Below are positions 1-9,178 of a DNA stretch of 64,000 nucleotides, piece after piece. How positions within the stretch are numbered: the first letter of the stretch is position 1; each line of letters begins with the position of its first letter. The translations under genes and the position numbers were made by a program. The DNA comes from Trichomonas vaginalis G3 (taxonomy: Eukaryota; Parabasalia; Trichomonadida; Trichomonadidae), in the NCBI RefSeq assembly GCF_026262505.1, contig NC_067204.1:4249797-4313796 (forward strand), read 5' to 3'. The notes under the pieces are model-generated. The model ran no database searches and was not told where the DNA came from. It worked only from the letters and a program-made list of their open reading frames with translations.

Positions 1-492
1 TTTATATCGAAATTTGTATATTATTATTTGACTTTTGAAATGACCTATATATTTCAATTTAAATTCTGGATTTTTTGATGGAATTTTAACATTTTGAATG
101 TTTTCAAATTAAAACCTTATGAATTGGATTCTCCATTTATAGTAGATTGTATTTTTGAACTCATGAAATTCCAAAAAAAATCTCAATTTTGATTTTATGA
201 AACTAAAAAATGCCAATTTTTATAGCAAAATTCAAAAAATGAGAAATTTTTAGAGATTTTTTAGAATTTTAAAAGCATAAATATCGATCATTATGCAATT
301 GATATCAGTTTTTATTCGATTGAGCTCATATATTTTTAAATATTGTAATTTTACAAAATTAATCTTTGAAGAAGTAACCTAGACTGGCTTGGTTAGTTTA
401 GGTAACTAACATTATTTTATTTTAGGACGTAATAAAATGTAATAATGAAATTAATTAAACAGTAATTTTAATAAAAACAAAGTAAATGCATG
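1..492. other. AT-rich gene-free stretch
   Basis: No coding frame with recognisable content was found on either strand. The stretch is homopolymer-rich AT sequence and forms the 3' flank of the minus-strand RhoGAP gene. Confidence 0.5.
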
Positions 493-1311
493 TTATAGAT
501 TTTCAAGTATCTGCTCTGAAATGGCCATTTCATCTCTATCCGAACAAAGTAAGAACTTGAGAATATGACCTATGTTATCTTCATCAATACTGATATTACG
601 ACAAATCTGCTCACTAGGTTCTAATTTCTTTTCTACATCTTCCATCGAAGAAATTTTAGGATTGATGTAAGTACTCTGGCAAAAGAAACTTTCTGTTAGA
701 TCTCCAAGGGATTTTTCGTATTGTTCGCTAGGCATCCATTCACCATTTGGAAGTAGTGCGGGAATTGTAGAAAATACTTCGTCATAATGATTTAGGAAAA
801 TTTCTATGATATTTTTTGGAAGAATGAATGCAGGATTTTGCGGATCACATATCAAAATGGGAGACAAAATAATAGCTATATTCGATGCATTCATTCTATT
901 CGATGGATGTTTTGTGATTAAAGTAAAAAACGCGATTATTCTTGAAAAAAGAGCTCTATTTATAAAGTAAAGGGTATTAACAAAATCTTTTGCATCATTA
1001 ACATCGTAAATTTCTATGACTGTTTGCAAATTCGAATTCATCAAAATTGAATCAGGTATATCTCGGATAAATTGAGTAATAACATTACAAACTTCGAACG
1101 GACTGGTAGTCAAATTTTCATCAAATGTATCTGTCGCATCAGCAAATTGTCTAATCGCAGTTTTTTTATTTACATCACCAGGAATTCTAAAAATTCCTTC
1201 TTCATCGACATATTTTTCGAGAACATAAGACATACATGATTCTAGAAAACGAGGAACTGCTCTTCTGGTTTGCATGAAGACGGCAGTCAGATTTTTGCCC
1301 CAAATACCCAT
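493..1311 (-). CDS. RhoGAP-domain protein
   Basis: This 272-aa protein carries one RhoGAP domain over about residues 20-180, which would stimulate GTP hydrolysis by Rho/Rac-type GTPases controlling the cytoskeleton. Visible family marks are GIFRIPG (residues 39-45, R42 in the arginine-finger position), FIRDIPDSIL (81-90, matching the FLRELPEPL block) and NRMNASNIAIILSPIL (matching the conserved NKM..NLA..F.P block). The frame stays open two codons upstream to a GTG, but the first ATG is at 1311, so I start there. The C-terminal third has no domain I recognise. No good Inr lies immediately upstream. The domain call is strong; the GTPase target cannot be told. Confidence 0.85.
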   Translation of the reverse strand: MGIWGKNLTAVFMQTRRAVPRFLESCMSYVLEKYVDEEGIFRIPGDVNKKTAIRQFADATDTFDENLTTSPFEVCNVITQFIRDIPDSILMNSNLQTVIEIYDVNDAKDFVNTLYFINRALFSRIIAFFTLITKHPSNRMNASNIAIILSPILICDPQNPAFILPKNIIEIFLNHYDEVFSTIPALLPNGEWMPSEQYEKSLGDLTESFFCQSTYINPKISSMEDVEKKLEPSEQICRNISIDEDNIGHILKFLLCSDRDEMAISEQILENL

Positions 1312-1897
1312 TTTCACGTAATTGTCACTTTTTATTAAATTTTATTTTGACACTTTTTAATTTTTTTACAAACGTTTTACCTCATTTTTTCCCCGAAAAA
1401 AACAATTAATTTTACAACTACCACATTTTTGTTTAGGAACATGCACCACACATTGATAACTAACTAATGCTTTGATGTTTTACTAAGTTTTACAAAGTTT
1501 CGGAGTTGATTCGTAGACCCAGCATTAAAATTGGCAACCTACTTAGTACTAACAGATATCTGACGTTATTTCGTTAAATTACTCGATAGAAAAAGGTTGC
1601 AGAGAAAAGATTGACGAAAAATTGACTGTTTTTAATAAAAAATGAGACCAGAAACGGAAAATATACAATCACATGCCTGTTATTTACAAAGGTCCAAATA
1701 TCAAGGTATACATTATTGGCGATTCAATTTTGTTTTTTGAATATGAATGAAACACGTTGAACCTTTCAATTTTAATTCACATTTGAGATTGTATTGAATT
1801 TACTAATTTTGTGTATTTCATACCATAATCAGTTTAAATAATAATATATAAAAAACCGTTGCATTGAATTTAAACGATATCAAAGTTAAAAAAACAA

Positions 1898-3358
1898 ATG
1901 TCCTATCCATACTATTATTATGAACCTGAGACACCATCACCTACTCCAGCTTGCCATGTGATTGAACAAAGGTTTGGGAGAGATGCATGTGTCTCAGATG
2001 GTATCTATGCATTCATTGGACCAATTCCGTATGGTTTCATTCTTCTTTTCATTGTTCCATGGATCGTTAACATAACATTTTGGCTTATTGCAAGGTGTAA
2101 AAATCGCAAAATTCATCCTCCATTCGGGTATTTACTCTTTAGTTTGGGCCAAAATTTTCTAATTGCACTTATTATTTTCGGAATAATGCGTGTTGCAATA
2201 TTGGGAGTAGATTTTTCTATAGCCGCAGTAGCAGTGTGAAGTTTTTTGTTTGTGTTGATCAACTTGTTTTCCTTTATAGGCTCATTTTCAACAAGAATTG
2301 ATAAGCCATCTGGCCTCTATTTGATTAGAAAACTTTTCTTTAAAGCCTTCTGCAAATGCTGCTGTGCATATAATTTAAACAGATTTCCCAAAGCTTGCAT
2401 ATTGAAAAAAGAAAAAGTAGAAAAAATTCGTGACAGAATTGCAGGAAACCCACCCATCTTACTAGTCCGTTTGAAGGATAACACACCGTTTTACATCCCA
2501 ATTCGACTTGTCGAACCCCTGCGATACGGATCATGGGGAGGCAGCGAAGTCAATATAGATACAGATAGTTCACTCAAAATCATCAAAATCAAACCAGAAT
2601 TAGAGATTTCAGAAGAATGCTTTAGCTATTTCAACATGGCTAAGCAAGAATACTACAAAAAACTACGTGCGTTGAATTTTGCAAAGTATATGATGAAAAG
2701 GAGTGCAACTCCTATTACATTTCAGTGGTTAACAGATCCTGAAATTGAACTCCATGTAGAGATCTACAACGCTACAAAAATCTTCTCAATAAGCCATAGA
2801 AGTTTGTACGTTAGGTTTTTCAACACTTGTTTTGGCAAATTCATTTACACATTTTTAATGATCTTCGGATATTCAATTATTCTTGATGATATTTTCATAT
2901 TGTTGGCCAAATACGAGAAGGTCAGAGTCAAAAGGAAAATATCACATGATGGCTCCTTGAAATGCCCAGCATTCAAAGCAGATCCACAATTTTCACAAGA
3001 AGAATACAATTCACAATCATTCAACTACCTTCAGATTTATGAAACAAGTCCCGCCTACTATCAGTGCCTCAATGCGGAATTACAAAAATGCCAGTACAAC
3101 AATCAATACTCATTTGCACAGCCAGTTGTTTATCCAGGCGGTCAACCAGGATACGGATACCCTCCTCAAGAAGGAATTCCACCTCAACAGCCAGGCTACG
3201 CATATCCACCACAACAAGGAGTCTATCCACCACAACAAGGATATCCACAGCCAGATTATCCACAACAAGAATACCAAAATCAACAGCAATTTTATGGAGT
3301 TCCTAATCCACCAACTCCTCAACAACCACCAGAAGAAACCAAAGGTGACGAAGTGTAA
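1898..3358 (+). pseudogene. Multi-pass membrane protein with Pro/Gln-rich tail, interrupted by an in-frame TGA
   Basis: A single reading frame runs from ATG 1898 to 3358 (about 486 residues) and is broken only by TGA at 2237-2239. The part after the stop has no ATG until about 2635, so the halves are best read as one gene. The N-terminal part has a Cys-containing leader and hydrophobic segments around residues 44-66 and 77-110; a further segment follows the stop. The C-terminal tail is made of PGY.YPPQQ-type repeats, as in annexin- or synexin-like tails. I tested GT-AG introns across the stop and none kept frame with a trichomonad-type 3' motif. It could be a young pseudogene, stop read-through or a sequence error. 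I do not recognise the family. Confidence 0.55.
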
Positions 3359-3699
3359 GAATATAAATATATTCTTTGATTTTCTTAATAAATGCTGTTT
3401 TATTATTTCAATAATTTTTTTTTGAATACTGGAGCTATATATTCATTATGTTATCTCAATTTAATGTATTTATTTGAGAACATGAGCTCTCAATTTAATG
3501 TTAATTATACATTTTCTCTCCATATCAAGTTTCTTTCTAGAAAATTCTCTAATTTCTAAAAGTATCCTTGAAATAAATTCGCTTATACTAAACAGTCGTT
3601 TTATTTTTTTATGTAATAATCAATGAAATTCAATAACAAATCACTCGCACAAATATTTTTGAATGAATTCATATCATATAATCAATATCTGTTTATTTA

Positions 3700-3900
3700 G
3701 TCGAAGGTGGTATGCTTGCCCTTCGGAAAAGCGTAGCCATCAGAATCCCGAAATTATATTATTTCAAATTTGATTTATTGAGCTGATGAATCAAAGTAAG
3801 TTCACAACTTCGCACCATAGATCGCAAAACTTTATTCAACTCATTTGGAACAAAAAAATATGATATACTTGTATTAAGATCAAATAACATTTTATATCTC
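3700..3900. repeat. Dispersed repeat, copy 1 (partner near 13190-13385)
   Basis: This stretch and the one near 13190-13385 share an order of words: a GGTA/GCT...GCCC/GCAAGCGTAGC core, then 'aaatttgatt', 'cac.atagatc.c.aaactttattca.ctca', and 'ta/gcttgtatta'. Similarity is clear but diverged, so this is an old dispersed repeat. No coding content is evident. Confidence 0.45.
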
Positions 3901-3972
3901 GAAATTGTAATGTTTGAAGGAGCTAATTTCGTGCTCAGAATGCTGGCTCGTGCTAAGAAAATAATTTTTGAA

Positions 3973-4434
3973 TCAATTTCCTAAAAGTTTTGGAAAATTC
4001 TTTTGAATGAACGGCAACCATGCACAATCTATTTCACCGTACATAGAATTAAAAGCATGTAATGGCTGTCTCCATGGATTGGAGATACCAATTTTAGAGA
4101 ATTTGACAACTTTAGCACGACATTCTTTTGGTTTTACCTTTAATATTTTAGTGTGAACGAAATCATCTAAAGAAACAATCACACTAAAATTGGAGAAATC
4201 TTCTTTCTTAATAAGCCGGGATATATGTCCGGATATATCAAAACCATGAGCCTGAGCTACTTTTTGAGCATTTTCTTTAGGATGCTTGTTTAAATCTCCA
4301 GATGAAACTGCAGCACTGTCAACCCGAACACGGTCACCAAATTCGTGCCTAAATCGTCCTTCACATAAAGGTGATCTAATGATATTTCCTTGACATACAA
4401 ATAAAACAGAAACTTTACCATCAATATCAAACAT
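3973..4434 (-). CDS. Low-molecular-weight protein tyrosine phosphatase
   Basis: The 153-aa protein has the usual length of the LMW-PTP family, which dephosphorylates phosphotyrosine in the cytosol. The P-loop is VCQGNIIRSP at residues 13-22, giving C14-X5-R20-S21; the second family cysteine is Ile here. The region of the general-acid loop reads GISNPWR (116-122), so the family Asp-Pro appears as N119-P120. The frame is open to an ATG at 4467, but a TCATTT Inr lies only 11 nt before the inner ATG at 4434, so I start there. The D-to-N change suggests slow or altered catalysis, or a phosphotyrosine-binding role. The fold assignment is firm; activity is uncertain. Confidence 0.85.
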   Translation of the reverse strand: MFDIDGKVSVLFVCQGNIIRSPLCEGRFRHEFGDRVRVDSAAVSSGDLNKHPKENAQKVAQAHGFDISGHISRLIKKEDFSNFSVIVSLDDFVHTKILKVKPKECRAKVVKFSKIGISNPWRQPLHAFNSMYGEIDCAWLPFIQKNFPKLLGN

Positions 4435-4441
4435 TTTGGAA

Positions 4442-4447
4442 AAATGA
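4442..4447 (-). promoter_or_regulatory. Inr of the LMW-PTP gene
   Basis: TCATTT on the minus strand, with its A+1 at 4445, lies 11 nt upstream of ATG 4434. It matches the trichomonad initiator TCA+1Y(T/A) and decides the start. Confidence 0.6.
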
Positions 4448-4789
4448 TAAATAAGTCTTGGCAACATCACAAATATATCAGTTTGGAAGCTTATTTCTTT
4501 ATACTAAAAGATTACTCTTCATTTTTTTTTAAATATTTTCTCATCAATTCGCATTTTAGATAAGCAAAACAGCTGAAATGAATTGGTACAATAACATAAC
4601 ATTGTAACAACTTTTATTATAAAATAACAAACTATAAAAATAGAACATTTAGATTCATTCCAAATATTATTAGATAAATAAGTTCAAAAATGTGCTGCAA
4701 CAGTAATATATTGCATTGTTATAGAAGTATTTGATCTTATTAGCTTCAATATAATCTAAATTATAATTGAACAATATATTTTCATTCCA

Positions 4790-5410
4790 AGTCAAATTAA
4801 TATAAACAACCTTCAAGATTCCATAGGGTAATCATTTACAGAAAATGGCTCACCGAAGTTCCAATAGTTAAGCGATATAAAAAACTTTCTAATGCAACTT
4901 TCACTGATCCTCAATACACACAATTCATTTCATCAACTGAATATGAACTTTCCATGACAAAAAATAATTTTGCTGATGATACACGAGTAAGATATAATTA
5001 ATTTCATAGTTTTTCTTTTAGGATCTCGAGATCAATGTCACATTTGAATTTCCGCTTGAATTACACTGTGCATCTTTCGGTGCCACATCATCTTACTTTT
5101 AAAGAAATGTTGGTAAAATTCGCAGATTTTGAATAAATGAAACCGAAGTGAAACAAATGAAATCTGTTTATAAAAGATGGACTCGAGTTTTCAATGAGTT
5201 TTTGTCAAATACAACTTTTTATGCTAATGGAAATGGAAAGATTAATGCTGATGAATTACAGTAAGTTATTTCATAATAATATTCTATATTCAATGAGGCC
5301 AAAGCTTGTCGACTGAATTGGACATAAAGTAGTTGTATTTAATGGAAAAGACGATTATTGTAAACTTCACATCAAATACTGGAAAAATGACAAAATCATT
5401 TTTCAAGTAT
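4790..5410 (+). pseudogene. Decayed gene with coding-like stretches and an EF-hand-like loop
   Basis: Three stretches read like protein but are not one frame. 4790-4998 is open and includes YRKWLTEVPIVKRYKKLSN; 5022-5101 includes DLEINVTFEFPLELHC; 5157-5264 encodes a 35-aa segment from an ATG, with NGNGKINADEL resembling the end of an EF-hand loop. A further coding-like stretch spans about 5328-5408. Between the first two, 4987-5021 has GTAAGA...TTTTAG borders and would join them in phase, but it lacks the ACTAAC(ACACAG) 3' motif of known T. vaginalis introns. I read the whole as a decayed gene of unknown family. Confidence 0.4.
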
Positions 5411-5821
5411 CATATATAAGGAAGCATTAAATAAACTCCCGTATGAGAGGATCAAACAATAAAATCTAACATGCTTGACAAAAATGATAAATAAGCCATT
5501 TTTATAGACGAAAGTAATAATATCAATTGAAGATCAAGTTAAGAGCTTGGCATGATGATTCTAAATACCAGAATGTGAGTATAAGATGGTAGTAACCAGA
5601 ATATAACTATTTTTTAGCCTTATATTAAATTAATGTATTGCTTTTGATCAAAACATAATTCTTTTACTGTCCACACTCATTGAATATCAGAGTTTTGTTG
5701 ATTTTTCATTTTCAATATTCCAGAATTACAGAATGTTGCTATAATATTTATTTCATGATTATTGTAATTTGGTATCATTTTTTTGTTGCAGATATGATAA
5801 ATAATTAATATGATGCATTTT

Positions 5822-5890
5822 ATTGCAATATATAAAGAACTTAAGTGATGTATTCAAACCGTAACTGCTCTCTCAAATCAAAATTCAGAC
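5822..5890. repeat. Left copy of a diverged direct repeat flanking the mariner
   Basis: 'ttattgcaa', 'ttaagtgatgtattcaaac', 'aactgctctctcaaat' recur, with changes, near 7262-7325 on the far side of the mariner in the same orientation. The copies are too long and too diverged to be the mariner's own target duplication, which is only TA. Confidence 0.5.
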
Positions 5891-6020
5891 TAAAATCTGA
5901 ATTTTTGCCTTTTGTCAAATTTGCCTCTTTTATATTAATATAGGGTGTCCAAAGGTGTGTTTAGCACAAACCTGAATACTGCGAATAGAAATAAACAAGT
6001 TACATATATATAAAGTTTAT

Positions 6021-7037
6021 TTAAATATAATCACCCTTGGATTCAATCACGCGTTCGCAGCGATCGATCCAGGCTTGAAAGACACGCTTTAAATCATCAT
6101 GAGAAAATTGCTCAAATTGCTCTCTTACAAAATTTTCAAGATCATCTGGACTCGCGAATTCGCGTCCTTCAGCTCTCTTTTTTAGCGTGCCGAATAAATA
6201 AAAGTCAGAGGGTGCAATATCAGGTGAATAAATTGTGTTTGGAACAACTTTGACATTGTTTTCCAACAAGTAATTCATTACCTTATGACTTTTGTGAACT
6301 CTTGAATTATCAAAATGAATTGCAAACTTTTGTTTTTGTTGTTTGGATTTCTCAAACTCATCAGAATTGATAATTTGAGTAAGAACATTGTCAATTAGAT
6401 ACTGAGCATTCATCGTATTAGGTTTTTGAAGAATATCAATTGCGATGATGCCATTCACGCCCCAAAAAACCGACAACATCATCATTGGTGTGTCAATTTT
6501 TTTCTTCGGGAATGTTTGCGGATTTTCATCCTTCGGGATCCACATGATTTTGGCTTCTGTTGCATATTGAAACCAAGACTCGTCCCCTGTTACTAAAAAG
6601 CGAAACTTCTTGGATTGATACGCACCCAATATAGAGAGGAGCTCTTTCGAAGATTGGACTCTAGATTTTTTTTGAACTGAATTAAGGTTGTGCGGAACCC
6701 AACGTGTATACGCTAGTTTGTAGTTCAAATAATTGTGCAGATAATAACGGACTGTTGTACGTGGTATCTTTGTCATCTCCTCTATCCTTCTGAGTGATGC
6801 TCTTGGGTCTTCATCTAGCGCTTGAAGAATTGCTTTGATTTTTCTTTGATCCGGCGATTTTTTGTCAATTTTTATGATGGGCGCCTTTTTGTTCATGAAG
6901 TGATACATCCTAACATGATACGTTACAGTGGAATAGCTAGGAGCATCCATACCGAAGCATTTTACCAATGTCTCGTAGATTTTTTTACAGTCTTTGCATT
7001 TTTTTGCAAGAGCGAGGATGTTTTCTTTATGATTCAT
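6021..7037 (-). CDS. Mariner transposase (DD34D)
   Basis: The 338-aa protein cuts and joins mariner ends at TA sites. An N-terminal helix-turn-helix DNA-binding region (about residues 1-120) precedes the catalytic domain. The triad is D152 in VTGDESW, D243 in HFDNSRVHKS and D278 in YSPDIAPSDF, with 34 residues between the last two, the classical mariner spacing. The frame is open to an ATG at 7148, which would add 37 residues. I prefer ATG 7037 because a TCATTT Inr lies 9 nt upstream and the shorter length fits the family. No break is visible. Confidence 0.93.
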   Translation of the reverse strand: MNHKENILALAKKCKDCKKIYETLVKCFGMDAPSYSTVTYHVRMYHFMNKKAPIIKIDKKSPDQRKIKAILQALDEDPRASLRRIEEMTKIPRTTVRYYLHNYLNYKLAYTRWVPHNLNSVQKKSRVQSSKELLSILGAYQSKKFRFLVTGDESWFQYATEAKIMWIPKDENPQTFPKKKIDTPMMMLSVFWGVNGIIAIDILQKPNTMNAQYLIDNVLTQIINSDEFEKSKQQKQKFAIHFDNSRVHKSHKVMNYLLENNVKVVPNTIYSPDIAPSDFYLFGTLKKRAEGREFASPDDLENFVREQFEQFSHDDLKRVFQAWIDRCERVIESKGDYI

Positions 7038-7042
7038 TAAAA

Positions 7043-7077
7043 AAATGAAAAAAATCCCGCCAAAATTTCCCGCGAAA
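7043..7077 (-). promoter_or_regulatory. Transposase promoter: Inr plus two GCGGGA-type boxes
   Basis: On the minus strand the order is TTTCGCGGGAAA, TTTTGGCGGGA, then TCATTT (7043-7048) 9 nt before ATG 7037. The Inr matches the host initiator. The paired GCGGGAA elements resemble E2F-type sites; a similar GGCGGG lies beside the Inr near 17860. Function is inferred from position. Confidence 0.5.
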
Positions 7078-7261
7078 CTGCCTCTTGTCTCAAAATTCAT
7101 TTTATATCCCGGCATGGCGCCAAAATACAACATACTCATCATATACATATATTCATATTTTTTATTATATATTTATAATCAGCATATATCTCCTTTAATA
7201 GTCTCATATAGAGCGCTGTGCTAAACGCACCTTTGGACACCCTATATGAAGCCAAGTCATT

Positions 7262-7325
7262 CTTTTATTGCAACATTAAGTGATGCATTTAAACATCAAC
7301 TGCCCTTTCAAATATTGAAGGATTT
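7262..7325. repeat. Right copy of the repeat flanking the mariner
   Basis: 'tttattgcaacattaagtg', 'atgcatttaaacat', 'aactgccctttcaaat' mirror the 5822-5890 copy in the same orientation, so the mariner sits inside or between an older local duplication. Confidence 0.5.
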
Positions 7326-7414
7326 TTAATTCCTTTAGAAATCTTCAACTGGTTATTTCAAATTTTAACTGCAATTCAAAAAATTGACATTTTGACAGGA
7401 ATTACAAAAATACT

Positions 7415-7420
7415 TCATTT
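7415..7420 (+). promoter_or_regulatory. Inr of the cysteine protease gene
   Basis: TCATTT with A+1 at 7417 lies 10 nt before ATG 7427. It fixes the start even though the frame is open without an ATG for about 13 codons further upstream. Confidence 0.6.
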
Positions 7421-7426
7421 CTTCTA

Positions 7427-8344
7427 ATGCTTGCTCAACAACACGAACATAAAGCATTCCTTGGATGGATGAGAGAAACAGGAAACATGTTTACAGGCGA
7501 TGAATATCATTCACGTTTTGGAATATGGCTTTCAAATAAGCGTTTCGTTCAAAATCACAATCGTGCAAATCTCGGATTCACACTTGCACTTAACAAGCTT
7601 GCTCATTTATCACCAGCTGAATACAAAGCCATGCTCGGCTTCCGTAATAATGGAACTCATAACATCGCCACCAAATCCAACACAATTGCAAATGATGGCA
7701 TCGACTGGCGTACAAAAGGAGTCGTCAATCCAATCCAGGACCAAGCTCAATGCGGATCATGCTGGGCATTTTCTGCAATCCAAGTTCAAGAATCCCAATA
7801 TGCAATCACATATGGCCAACTCCAAAAGCTTTCAGAGCAGAACCTTGTTGATTGCGTTACATCATGCGATGGATGTGGCGGTGGTTTGATGTCAGCCGCT
7901 TACGATTACGCTATCCAATACCAAGGTGGAAAGTTCATGTTGGAGAAGGATTATCCATACACAGCACTTGATGGAACATGCAAATTCAACAAAGCCAAGG
8001 CTACTTCGAAGATTGTTTCTTACATTAATGTTGTTGAAGGTGATGAAAAGGATCTTGCTGCCAAGGTTTCTGCTTACGGTCCATCTTCTGTTGCAATTGA
8101 TGCATCGCAAATTTCATTCCAATTCTACTCACAGGGTATTTACGACGAACCATACTGCTCATCCTACTCTCTCGATCACGGTGTTGGCTGTGTTGGCTAT
8201 GGCACAGAAGGCACAAAGAATTACTGGATTGTCCGTAACTCATGGGGTCTTGGATGGGGTGATCAGGGATATATCCGCATGATCAAGGACAAGAACAATC
8301 AGTGCGGCATTGCCACAATGGCTTGCATCCCCACAGCTAAGTAA
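7427..8344 (+). CDS. Papain-family (cathepsin L-like) cysteine protease
   Basis: A 305-aa zymogen of peptidase family C1A; trichomonads use such enzymes in lysosomes and secrete some. Residues 5-85 form an I29-type inhibitory propeptide (EHKAFLGWM...FGIWLSNKRFV). The mature domain begins near residue 91 (DGIDWRTKG). Catalytic residues are Q106 (oxyanion hole), C112 in CGSCWAFS, H251 in LDHGVGC and N271 in IVRNSWGLGWG. The paired cysteines are in place. The protein starts MLAQQHEHKAF and has almost no hydrophobic signal sequence; the in-frame upstream codons (SFLL) are hydrophobic but lie between the Inr and the ATG or before it. The stop TAA runs into TAAA, the trichomonad poly(A) signal. No catalytic residue is missing. 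Confidence 0.95.
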   Translation: MLAQQHEHKAFLGWMRETGNMFTGDEYHSRFGIWLSNKRFVQNHNRANLGFTLALNKLAHLSPAEYKAMLGFRNNGTHNIATKSNTIANDGIDWRTKGVVNPIQDQAQCGSCWAFSAIQVQESQYAITYGQLQKLSEQNLVDCVTSCDGCGGGLMSAAYDYAIQYQGGKFMLEKDYPYTALDGTCKFNKAKATSKIVSYINVVEGDEKDLAAKVSAYGPSSVAIDASQISFQFYSQGIYDEPYCSSYSLDHGVGCVGYGTEGTKNYWIVRNSWGLGWGDQGYIRMIKDKNNQCGIATMACIPTAK

Positions 8345-8501
8345 ACATTTTACAATCAATTTTATTGATTAATTAATTTCTTTTTTATCTAGACTCTCTA
8401 CGTTATCCAATCCCAATAGATTGCCATCATGATGCATAGACTCAAGAAAGTGTAATGCTGTATTTTTGATATCAAAAGCTAAAAAGGAATATAAAGCTAA
8501 T

Positions 8502-8687
8502 ATGACAGGAAAAACAAGAGTTTATTTCACCAAAAATGATGTGAAAAGTTCCATCAAAGGAAATACTCTGACAATGTCTTCAACACAAGATCTTAGAGCT
8601 GCAATCATAGAATATTGGGATCCCAAAAAGAATATTACTGCCATTATTGTACCAAATGTCAAAGCTTTAATTGTAATTATCGTTTAA
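8502..8687 (+). CDS. Small hypothetical ORF or gene fragment
   Basis: 61 aa from the first ATG; the frame is open a little further 5'. The composition (TGKTRVYFTKNDVKSS, LRAAIIEYWDPKKN) reads like protein rather than random AT sequence, and a Lys-rich continuation follows in another frame. I do not recognise it. It may be a remnant of a longer gene. Confidence 0.25.
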   Translation: MTGKTRVYFTKNDVKSSIKGNTLTMSSTQDLRAAIIEYWDPKKNITAIIVPNVKALIVIIV

Positions 8688-9178
8688 TCGAAATTATTAT
8701 GAAAAAGAAATCTAAGGAACAAAAATCAGACAAAGATGTTAATTATGTTGGTAATATTTAACTGTTATGCTTTTATTAATATGTACAATTTCATATTTTT
8801 ATAAGATAAAAACTTCATTAATATGAATTTTCTGCACCCTTATTTCCATTTCACCATGGTCTTTATCAAGCGTAAATACACTAATTATATACATAAGTCT
8901 ATAAGAATACATATTGGTATAGGAAATTTTCTATAAATCTTTTTAGATGGTGAGATAAAAGCACTTTAAACTTCAAGTAATTTGAGTTCTCCCAAAAAAT
9001 TTAGTATGTATAAGTAAACAGAGATATCTTGTGAAAGTTTAATAACATCATAGATGCCGTATTAAACTCTTAGCTAGATAGATTAATCTCATATTTAAAA
9101 ACGATACAAGCAGTTTGGTCTGAAAGTATCCTTATAAATTTTATTTTTATTTTTTTTTTCAATTTTTGTTTTTTAAAA
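8688..9178. other. Intergenic, nothing recognised
   Basis: AT-rich sequence with no repeat, RNA or coding signal that I can support. A T-tract followed by TCAAT lies 20-30 nt before ATG 9179 and may be a weak Inr of the next gene. Confidence 0.4.

Larger units (their letters stand above)
5941..7244 (-). mobile_element. Tvmar1-type mariner, apparently complete
   Basis: The element is 1304 bp and is bounded by TA target duplications at 5939-5940 and 7245-7246. The termini are inverted repeats beginning TAGGGTGTCCAAAGGTG, about 28 bp with one mismatch near the inner end. Between them lies one uninterrupted transposase gene on the minus strand. Length, ends, TA target and DD34D transposase match the mariner family described in T. 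vaginalis. Intact ends plus an intact gene suggest a recent, possibly still mobilisable copy. Confidence 0.93.

Noticed and set aside
2234-2279. GTGTGA...TTATAG as an intron removing the in-frame stop
   Set aside because: Its 46-nt length breaks the frame, and the 3' end lacks the trichomonad ACTAAC-type motif.
3039-3425. Overlapping frames in the Pro/Gln-rich repeat tail
   Set aside because: Low-complexity repeats keep all frames open; the PGY.YPPQQ frame is the real continuation.
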